Under the pieces are notes generated by a model that was given only the letters and a program-made list of their open reading frames with translations, did not search any database and was not told the origin of the DNA. A DNA stretch of 64,000 nucleotides from positions 1 to 64,000 of the forward strand of contig CAZLFV010000004.1 in assembly GCA_964558915.1 (NCBI GenBank), given 5' to 3'. This document shows, piece by piece, positions 51,941 through 59,674 of this stretch. Positions within the stretch are counted from its first letter, which is position 1. Every line of letters starts with the position of its first letter. A program made the translations under genes and the position numbers. Origin of the DNA: CAZKEW01 sp964558915 (GTDB lineage Bacteria; Acidobacteriota; Aminicenantia; Aminicenantales; UBA8522).

Positions 51941-52572
51941 GCCAGCTCGACCTTGCCCGCAAGATTAAAGGTGAGGCGGTGCAGCGGCGACGGCCCTTTC
52001 TCTTTCAGTGCCTGGTAGTGTTCCTTTGTCCCGTAGCCCTTGTTCTTGGCCAAATGATAACCCGCAAAAAATTCCTCCAGAAAAACCATCCACTCATCCC
52101 GGACGACTTTGGCCAGGATAGAAGCGGCTGCAACGGATATGCTCTTTCGGTCACCGCCCCGGAGGCAGAGTCCCGGACAGCCAAGGTCTATTGTTCGGTT
52201 CTCGAACCCGTCGATTAAAAGATAGTCGGGCCGCGCAGTCAAGTTTGACACCGCCCTCTTCATCGCCTCGAGCGAGGCTTGATAAATATTGATGAGGTCA
52301 ATCTCCTTGTTCGTGACCGAGCCCAAGCCTACGGCCAAGGCCTCGGTCAAAATATGGCCAGCCAGTTCCTTTCGCTTCTGCGGAGATAGCGCCTTTGAAT
52401 CGTCGACGTCTCTCAACCATCCTTTCAGCGGAGCATTGATCCATTGCGGTGGCAGAATGACGGCCGCCGCTACAACAGGACCAAATAAAGCTCCTCTCCC
52501 CACTTCATCTACTCCAGCAATAGTCCTGAACCGCTGTCTGACGATTCGCTTTTCAATCCTGAAGCTCAGCAT
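51937..52572 (-). CDS. rnhB: Ribonuclease HII
   Basis: A 211-residue nuclease that removes RNA from RNA-DNA hybrids, including single ribonucleotides in DNA. The active-site DEVGRG motif (from D22), the central LLIDGF (Asp) and the SVAAASILAKVVRD motif are present. ATG 52572 is chosen over TTG 52587 because it fits the family N-terminus and the gap to rplS. The gene follows rplS, the normal order in many bacteria. Confidence 0.95.
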   Translation of the reverse strand: MLSFRIEKRIVRQRFRTIAGVDEVGRGALFGPVVAAAVILPPQWINAPLKGWLRDVDDSKALSPQKRKELAGHILTEALAVGLGSVTNKEIDLINIYQASLEAMKRAVSNLTARPDYLLIDGFENRTIDLGCPGLCLRGGDRKSISVAAASILAKVVRDEWMVFLEEFFAGYHLAKNKGYGTKEHYQALKEKGPSPLHRLTFNLAGKVELA

Positions 52573-52615
52573 TTCCGCTAAAAACAAGACGAAAGGCCGA
52601 TGGTGCTTTTCCTGT

Positions 52616-52957
52616 CTATTTGGCTTCCTTAAGCTTGGCGGCCTTACCCCTTAGGTCGCGCATATAATATAGCTTGGCCCGTCGGACTCTGCCTTTTTTG
52701 ACAACTTCAATCTTCTTAATAGCCTTGCTATGAACAGGAAAAATTCTTTCCACACCGATTCCAAAAGAAATTTTCCGCACCGTGAATGTCATCCCAGCAC
52801 CTTTCCCCCTCTTGGCGATCACGTCGCCCTTGAAAACCTGGATTCGCTCTTTGTCCCCTTCCTTGATTATGACATGGACTTTGACCGTGTCCCCCACCGC
52901 AAACGGTTCCAGGTCTGTTCTCAGATCTCTTGCTTCAGCCAAGTCAATCAGGCTCAT
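52616..52957 (-). CDS. rplS: Ribosomal protein L19
   Basis: A 113-residue large-subunit protein located at the 30S-50S interface. The core FAVGDTVKVHVIIKEGDKERIQVFKGDVIAKRG and FGIGVERIFPVHS segments are diagnostic. It overlaps the 3' end of trmD by 14 bases, so the two are translationally coupled. Confidence 0.97.
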   Translation of the reverse strand: MSLIDLAEARDLRTDLEPFAVGDTVKVHVIIKEGDKERIQVFKGDVIAKRGKGAGMTFTVRKISFGIGVERIFPVHSKAIKKIEVVKKGRVRRAKLYYMRDLRGKAAKLKEAK

Positions 52958-53693
52958 TGGTCTTTCCTTTCCGTTGAATTGACTCCAATATTTTCTTGTC
53001 TTCCGAGGCCAGTTTTTTCTTCCTCAAAAGGTCGGGTCGAAGCGACCATGTCTTCTCTAAAGCCTTTCTCCAGCGCCAACAGTAAATTTTAGCATGATCC
53101 CCAGAGAAAAGCACCTGGGGGACTTTTTTCCTCCTAAAATCGCGGGGCCTGGTGTAATGGGGATAATCCAGGATCCCGTTAAAAAAAGAATCCCGCCGGA
53201 CAGACTCCTCTTTTCCGACAACACCGGGGATAAACCTGGAAACGGCGTCCACAACCACCCAAGCAGCAGGCTCTCCTCCGGTTAACACATAATCCCCTAT
53301 TGAGATCTCGCCATCGACCAGGTACCGGCTAACTCTTTCATCCACGCCTTCATAGCGGCCGCAGATCAGGATGACCTGAGGGATGCGGGCAAGCGTCCGG
53401 GCGAAACGGGCATCAAATTTTCCCCCTTGAGGAGAAAGCAAGTACACGCGGCTCTTCAAATCTGCCCTTTTAATGCCCTCGACGGCTTCAAAGACCGGCT
53501 CTGGCTTGAGAACCATGCCTTCGCCGCCCCCATAAGGGCGGTCATCCACCTGTTTGTGCCTATCGTGGGCATAATCCCTTAAGTTATGGATATGGACCTC
53601 GATCAGCCCTTTCTCCAGCGCCTTCCTGACTACTCCCCCTGAAAAAAAGCCGGTGAACATTTCGGGGAAGATGGTGATAATATCAAATCTCAT
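52944..53693 (-). CDS. trmD: tRNA (guanine-N1)-methyltransferase
   Basis: A 249-residue SPOUT methyltransferase that makes m1G37 in tRNA and prevents frameshifting. MRFDIITIFPEMF at the start, the DDRPYGGGEGMVLKPEP motif, CGRYEGVDERV and the knot segment DYVLTGGEPAAWVVVDAVSRFIPGVVG are clear. ATG directly follows the rimM stop codon (zero-base gap). Length typical (about 245). Confidence 0.97.
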   Translation of the reverse strand: MRFDIITIFPEMFTGFFSGGVVRKALEKGLIEVHIHNLRDYAHDRHKQVDDRPYGGGEGMVLKPEPVFEAVEGIKRADLKSRVYLLSPQGGKFDARFARTLARIPQVILICGRYEGVDERVSRYLVDGEISIGDYVLTGGEPAAWVVVDAVSRFIPGVVGKEESVRRDSFFNGILDYPHYTRPRDFRRKKVPQVLFSGDHAKIYCWRWRKALEKTWSLRPDLLRKKKLASEDKKILESIQRKGKTNEPD

Positions 53694-54203
53694 TCACGTC
53701 TCGTTGAGGTCCAAAAGTCCTGCGGGCGGGTCGATGCGAATTTCCTTCTTGACGAGGTCGACCTTCCGGCAGATGGACTCGTGGAAGGGAACAAATATTT
53801 CCTTCCCGTCTCGGTCGATCACCAGGAGATCATTGGCCGGGATGGAAAGCACATCCACGACCTTGCCGATGAGCTCTCCTTGGAGGCTGAGGGCAGAGCA
53901 GCCTTTCAATTCAAAGAGGTAATAATGGCCAATCGCAGAAGGTTTCAAGCTGTCTGGGGGAACGAATACCTCCAACCCCGCAAGACTGTCGGCCTCAGCC
54001 AGAGAATCCACTCCGGCGAGCTTAACCTGGAAATATTTTCCTCTTCGAGCAAAAAATTCGACCCTGAATTCCTTGATCTCCCCCTCTTTCCCTATAAAGA
54101 GCGTTCTGCACGCGGAGAGTTCAACCAGGCCGTTATCGTAGAATCTTAGCTTCAGCTCTCCGCGATTTCCCTGGCTTCTTAATATTTTCCCTACGCTTAT
54201 CAA
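53694..54203 (-). CDS. rimM: Ribosome maturation factor RimM
   Basis: A 169-residue 30S-maturation factor that binds S19. RimM N-domain ISVGKILRSQGNRGELKL (residues 2-19) and PRC-barrel part with GKVVDVLSIPANDLLVIDRDGKEIFVPF are visible. Start is a TTG directly after the khpA TAG stop, with AAAAAGG upstream; this fits the family N-terminus. It immediately precedes trmD. Confidence 0.95.
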   Translation of the reverse strand: MISVGKILRSQGNRGELKLRFYDNGLVELSACRTLFIGKEGEIKEFRVEFFARRGKYFQVKLAGVDSLAEADSLAGLEVFVPPDSLKPSAIGHYYLFELKGCSALSLQGELIGKVVDVLSIPANDLLVIDRDGKEIFVPFHESICRKVDLVKKEIRIDPPAGLLDLNET

Positions 54204-54440
54204 CTAGCCTTTTTCTATGATTTCGAGGTTAAATCTTCTCTTCAGTTTCATCCCCGCAGCTCCGAGGATAATCCGAATGGCCCGCGCTGTTCTCCCCTGT
54301 TTGCCGATCACTTTGCCCAAATCTTCCGGAGCCACCTTAAGCTCAAGAATTGTGGTTTGTTCCCCTTCCAATTGGGAAACCTGCACTTTTTCCGGATTGT
54401 CCACTAACGATTTGGCGATCAGTTCCACAAGCTCCTTCAC
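54204..54440 (-). CDS. khpA: KH-domain RNA-binding protein
   Basis: A 78-residue KhpA/YlqC-type protein with a single KH domain; GKVIGKQGRTARAIRIIL is the GxxG loop region. KhpA binds RNA, often as a partner of KhpB, and affects cell size and ribosome functions. It starts with GTG at 54440 after an AAGGAGG ribosome site and sits in the normal rpsP-khpA-rimM-trmD-rplS order. Confidence 0.94.
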   Translation of the reverse strand: MKELVELIAKSLVDNPEKVQVSQLEGEQTTILELKVAPEDLGKVIGKQGRTARAIRIILGAAGMKLKRRFNLEIIEKG

Positions 54441-54460
54441 TGTAACCTCCTTGCTAAAGA

Positions 54461-54724
54461 TTAAGACTGTTTATGAGGAACGTTCGTTGATTTGGAAGCT
54501 TTATTCAAAAGAGATCGGACCGTTTGGGACGCCCGGGCTCCCTTTTTTAGCCAAGAATTGGCTTTCTCAAGGTCAATTCGAATCTCCGCAGGGTCTTTTA
54601 GAGGATCGTACGTGCCGAGGAAATCCTTGGCATTGCCCTGCCTCGGACCCTTCGACTCCATAACCACAATCCGATAAAACGGCTTTTTTTTAGCACCGAA
54701 ACGCATTAATCGCATACTCAACAT
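54461..54724 (-). CDS. rpsP: Ribosomal protein S16
   Basis: An 87-residue small-subunit protein. MRLMRFGAKKKPFYRIVVMESKGPRQG is the family signature. First gene of the conserved rpsP-khpA-rimM-trmD-rplS run. A TTGACT-17-TATCAT promoter (54759-54787) with a leader of about 27 nt supplies the block separately from ffh. Confidence 0.97.
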   Translation of the reverse strand: MLSMRLMRFGAKKKPFYRIVVMESKGPRQGNAKDFLGTYDPLKDPAEIRIDLEKANSWLKKGARASQTVRSLLNKASKSTNVPHKQS

Positions 54725-54758
54725 GGTTAATTTACAATCCTTTAAAAAATGATTACGA

Positions 54759-54787
54759 ATGATAGCCGAAAACCGCTCTCAAGTCAA
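54759..54787 (-). promoter_or_regulatory. rpsP operon promoter
   Basis: Minus-strand TTGACT (54782-54787), 17-base spacer, TATCAT (54759-54764). It lies in the 140-base gap between ffh and rpsP. Confidence 0.6.
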
Positions 54788-54864
54788 CCTGTTTTCGGAT
54801 CCCCTGAACGCGACATCATCAGAGAGCCTGCGCCGCTGGCCGCATGTATCCGCCTGCGGATTTC

Positions 54865-56196
54865 TCAACGGGAACGGGGGATAGAAGAAAGTATCTTTTT
54901 GAACTGAGACTTCTTCATCATCTTTTTCATCTCCATAAACTGCTTCAACAGCTGGTTGACCTCAAAAACCGGCCTTCCCGATCCCCTGGCGATCCGGAGC
55001 CGGCGGCGGCCGTCGATCATCCGGGGGTCATGCCTTTCCCGCGGCGTCATGGCATTGATAATAGCCTCGAAGTGGAGGATTTTTTTATCGTCCATCTCCA
55101 CGGCAGACATGTCCCTAAACATGCCGGCATTGGGAAGATATTTCAGAATGGAGGAGAGCGAACCCATCTTTTTGACCTGGTGGAGCTGACGCCTGAAATC
55201 CTCGAGCGTGAATTCCTCTTTTTGAAGCTTGCGGGCGATCTCTTCTGCCTCTTTGATATCTGTCTCCTGCTCGGCCTTCTCGATCAGGGTGAGGATATCT
55301 CCCATCCCGAGAATACGCGAGGCCATCCGGTCGGGGTAGAACACCTCGAGCTTGTCGAATTTCTCCCCTGTTCCGACAAACCGAATCGGCTTCCCTGTAA
55401 CCGAGACAATCGACAATGCCGCTCCTCCCCTGGCGTCTCCGTCGAGCTTGGTCAGGAGGATGGAGGAAAGACCGATTTTTTCTTCAAAAGCCTGGGCCGA
55501 CCGGACGGCGTCCTGCCCGGTCATTGCATCTCCAACATAAATGACCTCATCAGGCTGAAGTGCATCCTTGACCAGGCTAAGCTCCTCCATGAGTTCGTTG
55601 TCCACATGAAGCCGGCCGGCAGTATCGACGATAAGGGGGTCATGCCCTCTATTTCTGGCGAAAAGGACAAGATCTTTGAGCGCCTTCTGAGGAGAGGCCA
55701 TCTGCTCCTTGCTCATCTCATAGAAAGGCATGTTCAGCTGCCGGGCGATCATCTGCAGCTGGTCCTGCGCCGCTGGCCTTTTCAGGTCAAATGAGACAAG
55801 GAGCGGATTTTTCTGGAACCCGAGGGCCCATTTTGCCAGCTTCCCGCATGAGGTCGTCTTGCCCGATCCCTGAAGCCCGACCAGCATAAAAACGGATGGC
55901 GGACGGCTGGCAAAGCGTAAAGGCTTGGCTTCCCGGCCGAGGATGAAGGTCAACTCGTCTCTGACGATCTTGATAACCTGCTGGGCTGGGGTTAGGCTTT
56001 CCAGGACTTCCTGGTTGAGAGCCTTGGACTGGATCTTCTCGATAATCTCCTTGACAACTTTGTAATTGACATCTGCCTCGAGAAGGGCCAAGCGGATCAT
56101 TCTTAAGGCCTCGGCCATGTTCTTTTCTGTGATTTTCCCCTCGCCCCGGAGATATTTCATCACCTTCTGGAGGCGTGTGGAGAGCTGTTCGAACAT
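54865..56196 (-). CDS. ffh: Signal recognition particle GTPase Ffh/SRP54
   Basis: A 443-residue protein. N domain (1-90), G domain with GLQGSGKTTSCGKLA (about 107-121), DTAGR, TKLDGDARGGAAL and a GTGEKFD closing loop, and a methionine-rich M domain (about 325-443) that binds signal peptides and 4.5S RNA. It targets nascent membrane and secreted proteins to FtsY. Faces away from accB; its own promoter is TTGACT-18-TAAGAT at 56233-56262. Confidence 0.97.
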   Translation of the reverse strand: MFEQLSTRLQKVMKYLRGEGKITEKNMAEALRMIRLALLEADVNYKVVKEIIEKIQSKALNQEVLESLTPAQQVIKIVRDELTFILGREAKPLRFASRPPSVFMLVGLQGSGKTTSCGKLAKWALGFQKNPLLVSFDLKRPAAQDQLQMIARQLNMPFYEMSKEQMASPQKALKDLVLFARNRGHDPLIVDTAGRLHVDNELMEELSLVKDALQPDEVIYVGDAMTGQDAVRSAQAFEEKIGLSSILLTKLDGDARGGAALSIVSVTGKPIRFVGTGEKFDKLEVFYPDRMASRILGMGDILTLIEKAEQETDIKEAEEIARKLQKEEFTLEDFRRQLHQVKKMGSLSSILKYLPNAGMFRDMSAVEMDDKKILHFEAIINAMTPRERHDPRMIDGRRRLRIARGSGRPVFEVNQLLKQFMEMKKMMKKSQFKKILSSIPRSR

Positions 56197-56232
56197 CGTC
56201 TTCCTTCCCTGGAACGAGCAATTAGACTCCCC

Positions 56233-56262
56233 ATCTTAAGAGATTTCTCCAGGCCAAGTCAA
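56233..56262 (-). promoter_or_regulatory. ffh promoter
   Basis: Minus-strand TTGACT (56257-56262), 18-base spacer, TAAGAT (56233-56238). Divergent from the accB promoter, whose -35 starts 10 bases away. Confidence 0.45.
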
Positions 56263-56271
56263 ACTCTCGGC

Positions 56272-56300
56272 TTGACAATTTCTGTCTTTATGGATAACTT
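56272..56300 (+). promoter_or_regulatory. accB-accC promoter
   Basis: TTGACA (56272-56277), 17-base spacer, TAACTT (56295-56300). The leader to the ATG at 56349 is about 40 nt and carries GGAGG, so this is a conventional promoter and ribosome site. Confidence 0.6.
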
Positions 56301-56348
56301 AATCATCAACCGAGGAAGGGCACATTGACCTCTTTGGAGGACAGTTTT

Positions 56349-56828
56349 ATGAAAAATAAGATTGATTACGAAGAAATTGCCCGGCTCGTTAACTTTCTGG
56401 AGGAAAAAAAACTGACCAATTTTGAGCTGGAAGTTGAGGGCTTTAAAATCAAGATTAGCAGGGCTGTAGGCCCGATCGCAGCGCCAGGGCCAGAAAAGGC
56501 CTCAGTCCCGACGGCAAATCCGACGCTTGAAACTGAAAAGTCCCCTCTTCCGGCTGAGCCGAACCCTCAGGAAGCAGGAGATGGCCTCTATTATGTCACT
56601 TCCCCCATGGTGGGGACGTTTTATCGGGCACCAGACCCGACCTCTTCCCCCTTTGTTGACATCGGAGACGAGGTCAAGAAAAGCCAAACGCTTTGCATCG
56701 TTGAAGCCATGAAACTGATGAACGAAATCCAATCCGAAGTGGACGGGGTGGTCAAAGAAATCTACGTAGAAAATGGAAAACCCGTCGAGTATGGCCAAAA
56801 ATTGTTCGGAATCCAGACCGCCAGCTGA
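56349..56828 (+). CDS. accB: Biotin carboxyl carrier protein of acetyl-CoA carboxylase
   Basis: A 159-residue carrier. The N-terminal KIDYEEIARLVNFLEEKKLTNFELE region, an Ala/Pro-rich linker (about 45-80) and the C-terminal biotinyl domain with EAMKLMNEI (K122 biotinylated) are clear. Carries CO2 on biotin for malonyl-CoA synthesis. ATG 56349 has GGAGG 9 bases upstream; a TTG at 56325 is not favoured. accC follows 6 bases later. Confidence 0.96.
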   Translation: MKNKIDYEEIARLVNFLEEKKLTNFELEVEGFKIKISRAVGPIAAPGPEKASVPTANPTLETEKSPLPAEPNPQEAGDGLYYVTSPMVGTFYRAPDPTSSPFVDIGDEVKKSQTLCIVEAMKLMNEIQSEVDGVVKEIYVENGKPVEYGQKLFGIQTAS

Positions 56829-56834
56829 TTTCCA

Positions 56835-58187
56835 ATGTTCTCCAAAATCCTGATAGCCAATAGGGGGGAGATTGCCCTCCGGATCATGCGGGCAGCTCAC
56901 GAGCTGGGCATTAAAACAGTCGCTGTTTTCTCTGAGAGCGACCGGAACGCCCTCCATGCCATCCTGGCCGACGAAAAAATCTGCATCGGCCCGGCTCGAG
57001 CCTCCGACAGCTACCTGAATATCCCTAACCTGCTCAGCGCAGCCGAAATTACTCAAGCGGATGCGATTCATCCGGGCTACGGCTTCCTGGCGGAAAACCC
57101 CCGTTTTGCCGAGATCTGCGAATCCTCCGGGATTACTTTCATCGGGCCAACTCCCGCCCTAATAAAGCTCATGGGAAACAAAAGTCTGGCCCGACAAGAG
57201 ATGAGGAAGGCCAAACTCCCAATCGTCCCTGGAAGCGACGAGATAATCGAAGACATTGCCGAGGCAAAAAAAACCGCTAAGAAGATCGGCTATCCGGTCA
57301 TAACCAAGGCAGCGGCCGGAGGCGGCGGCAAAGGCATGAGGATCGCCCGATCGCAGACCCAACTTGAGGAACAATTCAACCTGGCCCAGAATGAAGCCAA
57401 GTCAGCTTTCAATGACTCCTCCCTGTATATTGAAAAGTACCTGCCCGAGGCCCGGCACATCGAAATTCAGGTCATCGGCGACAAGAAAGGAAACGTGGTC
57501 GCGCTTGGGGAAAGGGAGTGTTCCATCCAGAGGAAACACCAGAAAATCATCGAAGAGACTCCCTCGCCCTTTGTGGATGAGAGGCTGCGCAAAAGGATGA
57601 TCAATTATACTCAAGATGCTGCCCAGGCCATCGGCTACGAAAGTCTTGGCACTTTTGAGTTTCTTGTGGACGAAAAAAAGAACTTCTATTTCATGGAAGC
57701 AAACACCCGCATCCAGGTTGAACACCCAATCACGGAAATGGTCTACAATATTGACCTCGTCAAAGAACAGATCGCGATCGCCGCCGGGGAGAAACTCTCC
57801 ATCCCCGAGGATTTAGAAATGAGAGGCCACAGTATAGAATGCCGCATCAACGCCGAGGATCCCGCAACTTTCGTCCCTTCGCCCGGCACGATCGACTTCC
57901 TCGTCTTTCCCGGGGGAACTGGCATCCGGGTTGATTCGGCCGCCTATCAGGGCTGGAAAATCCCTTCCGACTATGATTCTCTCTTAGCCAAAGTGACGGG
58001 TTTGGCTCCCTCGCGGCTTGAGGTCATAAAAAAAATGCAAGCGGCCCTGGAAATGACGACAATTGTCGGAATAAAAACCAACCTTCCCCTCCATCTTCAG
58101 ATTCTCTCCGACTCGGATTTTCTCAACGGAGAATACAATACTCGGTTCATGGAGAGGTTCCTCGGAAAAAACAACAACTCGAAATAG
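56835..58187 (+). CDS. accC: Biotin carboxylase subunit of acetyl-CoA carboxylase
   Basis: A 450-residue ATP-grasp enzyme that carboxylates biotin on AccB. It shows KILIANRGEIALRIMRAA, HPGYGFLAEN, the glycine-rich ATP loop KAAAGGGGKGMR (about 157-168), ECSIQRKHQKIIEE and the EANTRIQVEHPITE catalytic motif. Normal length. accA and accD are not in the window. Its stop is three bases from the convergent LecA-like gene stop. Confidence 0.97.
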   Translation: MFSKILIANRGEIALRIMRAAHELGIKTVAVFSESDRNALHAILADEKICIGPARASDSYLNIPNLLSAAEITQADAIHPGYGFLAENPRFAEICESSGITFIGPTPALIKLMGNKSLARQEMRKAKLPIVPGSDEIIEDIAEAKKTAKKIGYPVITKAAAGGGGKGMRIARSQTQLEEQFNLAQNEAKSAFNDSSLYIEKYLPEARHIEIQVIGDKKGNVVALGERECSIQRKHQKIIEETPSPFVDERLRKRMINYTQDAAQAIGYESLGTFEFLVDEKKNFYFMEANTRIQVEHPITEMVYNIDLVKEQIAIAAGEKLSIPEDLEMRGHSIECRINAEDPATFVPSPGTIDFLVFPGGTGIRVDSAAYQGWKIPSDYDSLLAKVTGLAPSRLEVIKKMQAALEMTTIVGIKTNLPLHLQILSDSDFLNGEYNTRFMERFLGKNNNSK

Positions 58188-58190
58188 CGT

Positions 58191-58760
58191 TTACTGGTCG
58201 GTTTTTTCGGCTGGCGTGATAGTCACCTTGAATTCCCCGGAATTGTCGCCAGTGACATTCTCGTTGATACCAAGATAAAGGCGGCCATTTGCCGGCATCT
58301 CAACCAGGTTCCCAGATCCTACAAAAAACGTCTGGGCGGCCTCTTGTCTTTTCTCCTCGCCGGTCTTCTCATTGACAATAACGGTCACAGAAATCACGAC
58401 CTTTCCGATGAGAGCTCCCAGGTTTTTCTCGGGCAGAGGTTGCTGAATGGTTTGAAGGTCATAGCCGTCGGGACCGCACTCGGCTTCGGGATTTCCCTTC
58501 TGCAGGGAAATCTTTCCCTGGGCCTTAATAATGAACTCCTGGCCCCGAACGACGTCCAATCCTGTGTCTGTCCAGGGAAGATTTCCGGGGACAACCACGG
58601 CCTGGGATTGCTCTTCGCCAGGAGGAAACGCAGCCTCTCCCTGCGCCCCGCTACCTAGGGAAGGCCAAAGATCCCCGGTAGCGGGAAAAACCAGACACAA
58701 CAGGACGGCCTGGGATAAAGCAACAAAACCGGCTGCTCTATTGGCTTTCTTTTTTGTCAT
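58191..58760 (-). CDS. Exported LecA/PA-IL-like lectin domain protein
   Basis: A 189-residue exported protein. The N-terminal 40 residues are a signal region. The rest matches the LecA (PA-IL) beta-sandwich pattern: VPGNLPWTDTGLDVVRGQEF, IIKAQGKISL, PDGYDL, LGALIGKV, FFVGSGN and the late LYLGINENVTGDNSGEFKV, where the DNSG loop corresponds to the calcium and galactose site of LecA. An inserted segment with acidic and basic residues lies before FFVGSG. Probably binds sugar or a surface polymer; calcium binding is inferred. It is downstream of the phosphatase gene (28-base gap) and probably co-transcribed. Confidence 0.72.
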   Translation of the reverse strand: MTKKKANRAAGFVALSQAVLLCLVFPATGDLWPSLGSGAQGEAAFPPGEEQSQAVVVPGNLPWTDTGLDVVRGQEFIIKAQGKISLQKGNPEAECGPDGYDLQTIQQPLPEKNLGALIGKVVISVTVIVNEKTGEEKRQEAAQTFFVGSGNLVEMPANGRLYLGINENVTGDNSGEFKVTITPAEKTDQ

Positions 58761-58788
58761 GATTTTTTTTATCTATTACTGTCTCTCG

Positions 58789-59580
58789 TTAGCTCTCTTT
58801 TCCCCTCTGAAGCACTCGTATCATTTGGTCATGGATCAACCCGTTGGTCGCCAGCGCCTCGGGCCCATAAATGCTGAACTCCGAGCCGTCGAAATCAGAT
58901 AACCGGCCTCCCGCTTCCTGGGCAATTAATCCCGCTGCCGCCACATCCCAAGGATGGAGCTTGAGTTCCCAAAACCCGTCAAACCGGCCACAGGCAACAT
59001 AACAAATATCCAGGGCGGCTGAACCGCACCGCCGGATGGCCTGGGCTCGAGTCAAGAAATTATTGAAATGGACTGCATTGTTGACCGGGCTCATCCGGAC
59101 GTCGTAGGGAAAGCCGGTCGCCAGAAGGCTCTTGCCGAGGTCGGTCTCAGAAGACACATGGATTTCTTTTCCGTTACAAGAGGCCCCTTCGCCCGCAACT
59201 GCCTCGAACAACTCGTCTTGCATCGGATCGTAAACAACGCCGACGATAATCCTTCCTTGAAACTCCAGACCGATGGAGACGCAGAAAATCGGCACGCCGT
59301 GGGCGTAATTGGTCGTGCCGTCCAGAGGGTCGATGATCCAGCGAAATTCCCGCCGCTCGCCGTGATTCAACCCTTCCTCAGCCAGAAAACCATGGTCAGG
59401 AAAGGATTCTCGGAGGCGGTTAAGTATCATCTCCTGGGCCCTGTGGTCGAAGTTCGTGACCAAGTCAATTGCTCCTTTGAAAATAACCCGGCTTCTCTCA
59501 TTCAACCCCAGCTTGAGCATTTTCCCTGCTTCAAGGGCTGCCTCATGGGCGGCGTGCAGGAATCTTGACCATCTCACCAT
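58789..59580 (-). CDS. Inositol monophosphatase family protein
   Basis: A 263-residue magnesium-dependent phosphatase of the SuhB/IMPase family. Metal site: EEGLNHG (E), WIIDPLDGTTNYAHG (D-x-L-D-G-T) and ELKLHPWDVAAAGLIAQEAGG (C-terminal Asp). Substrates in relatives are inositol phosphates, bisphosphorylated nucleotides and fructose bisphosphate; substrate unknown here. ATG 59580 has a TAATAT 9 bases upstream within a TTGCGA-17-TAATAT promoter. Confidence 0.92.
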   Translation of the reverse strand: MVRWSRFLHAAHEAALEAGKMLKLGLNERSRVIFKGAIDLVTNFDHRAQEMILNRLRESFPDHGFLAEEGLNHGERREFRWIIDPLDGTTNYAHGVPIFCVSIGLEFQGRIIVGVVYDPMQDELFEAVAGEGASCNGKEIHVSSETDLGKSLLATGFPYDVRMSPVNNAVHFNNFLTRAQAIRRCGSAALDICYVACGRFDGFWELKLHPWDVAAAGLIAQEAGGRLSDFDGSEFSIYGPEALATNGLIHDQMIRVLQRGKES

Positions 59581-59589
59581 GACCTTCCT

Positions 59590-59618
59590 ATATTAGCAAC
59601 TCTCCGGATCGTTCGCAA
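59590..59618 (-). promoter_or_regulatory. Promoter of the inositol monophosphatase gene
   Basis: Minus-strand TTGCGA (59613-59618), 17-base spacer, TAATAT (59590-59595). The -10 ends 9 bases before the ATG: leaderless type. Confidence 0.5.
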
Positions 59619-59630
59619 TCGCAAAACTTT

Positions 59631-59659
59631 TTGCCCTTTCTGCCGTAATGTAATATGAT
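59631..59659 (+). promoter_or_regulatory. Promoter of the HlyD-ABC-Yip1 operon
   Basis: TTGCCC (59631-59636), 17-base spacer, TATGAT (59654-59659). It is back to back with the phosphatase promoter. The ATG at 59675 is 15 bases after the -10; an AAAAGGA lies in between. Confidence 0.45.
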
Positions 59660-59674
59660 ATATGCAAAAGGAAC

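Noticed and set aside
54844..55794. 316-codon plus-strand open frame opposite ffh
   Set aside because: Antisense to ffh, whose GTPase motifs are intact.
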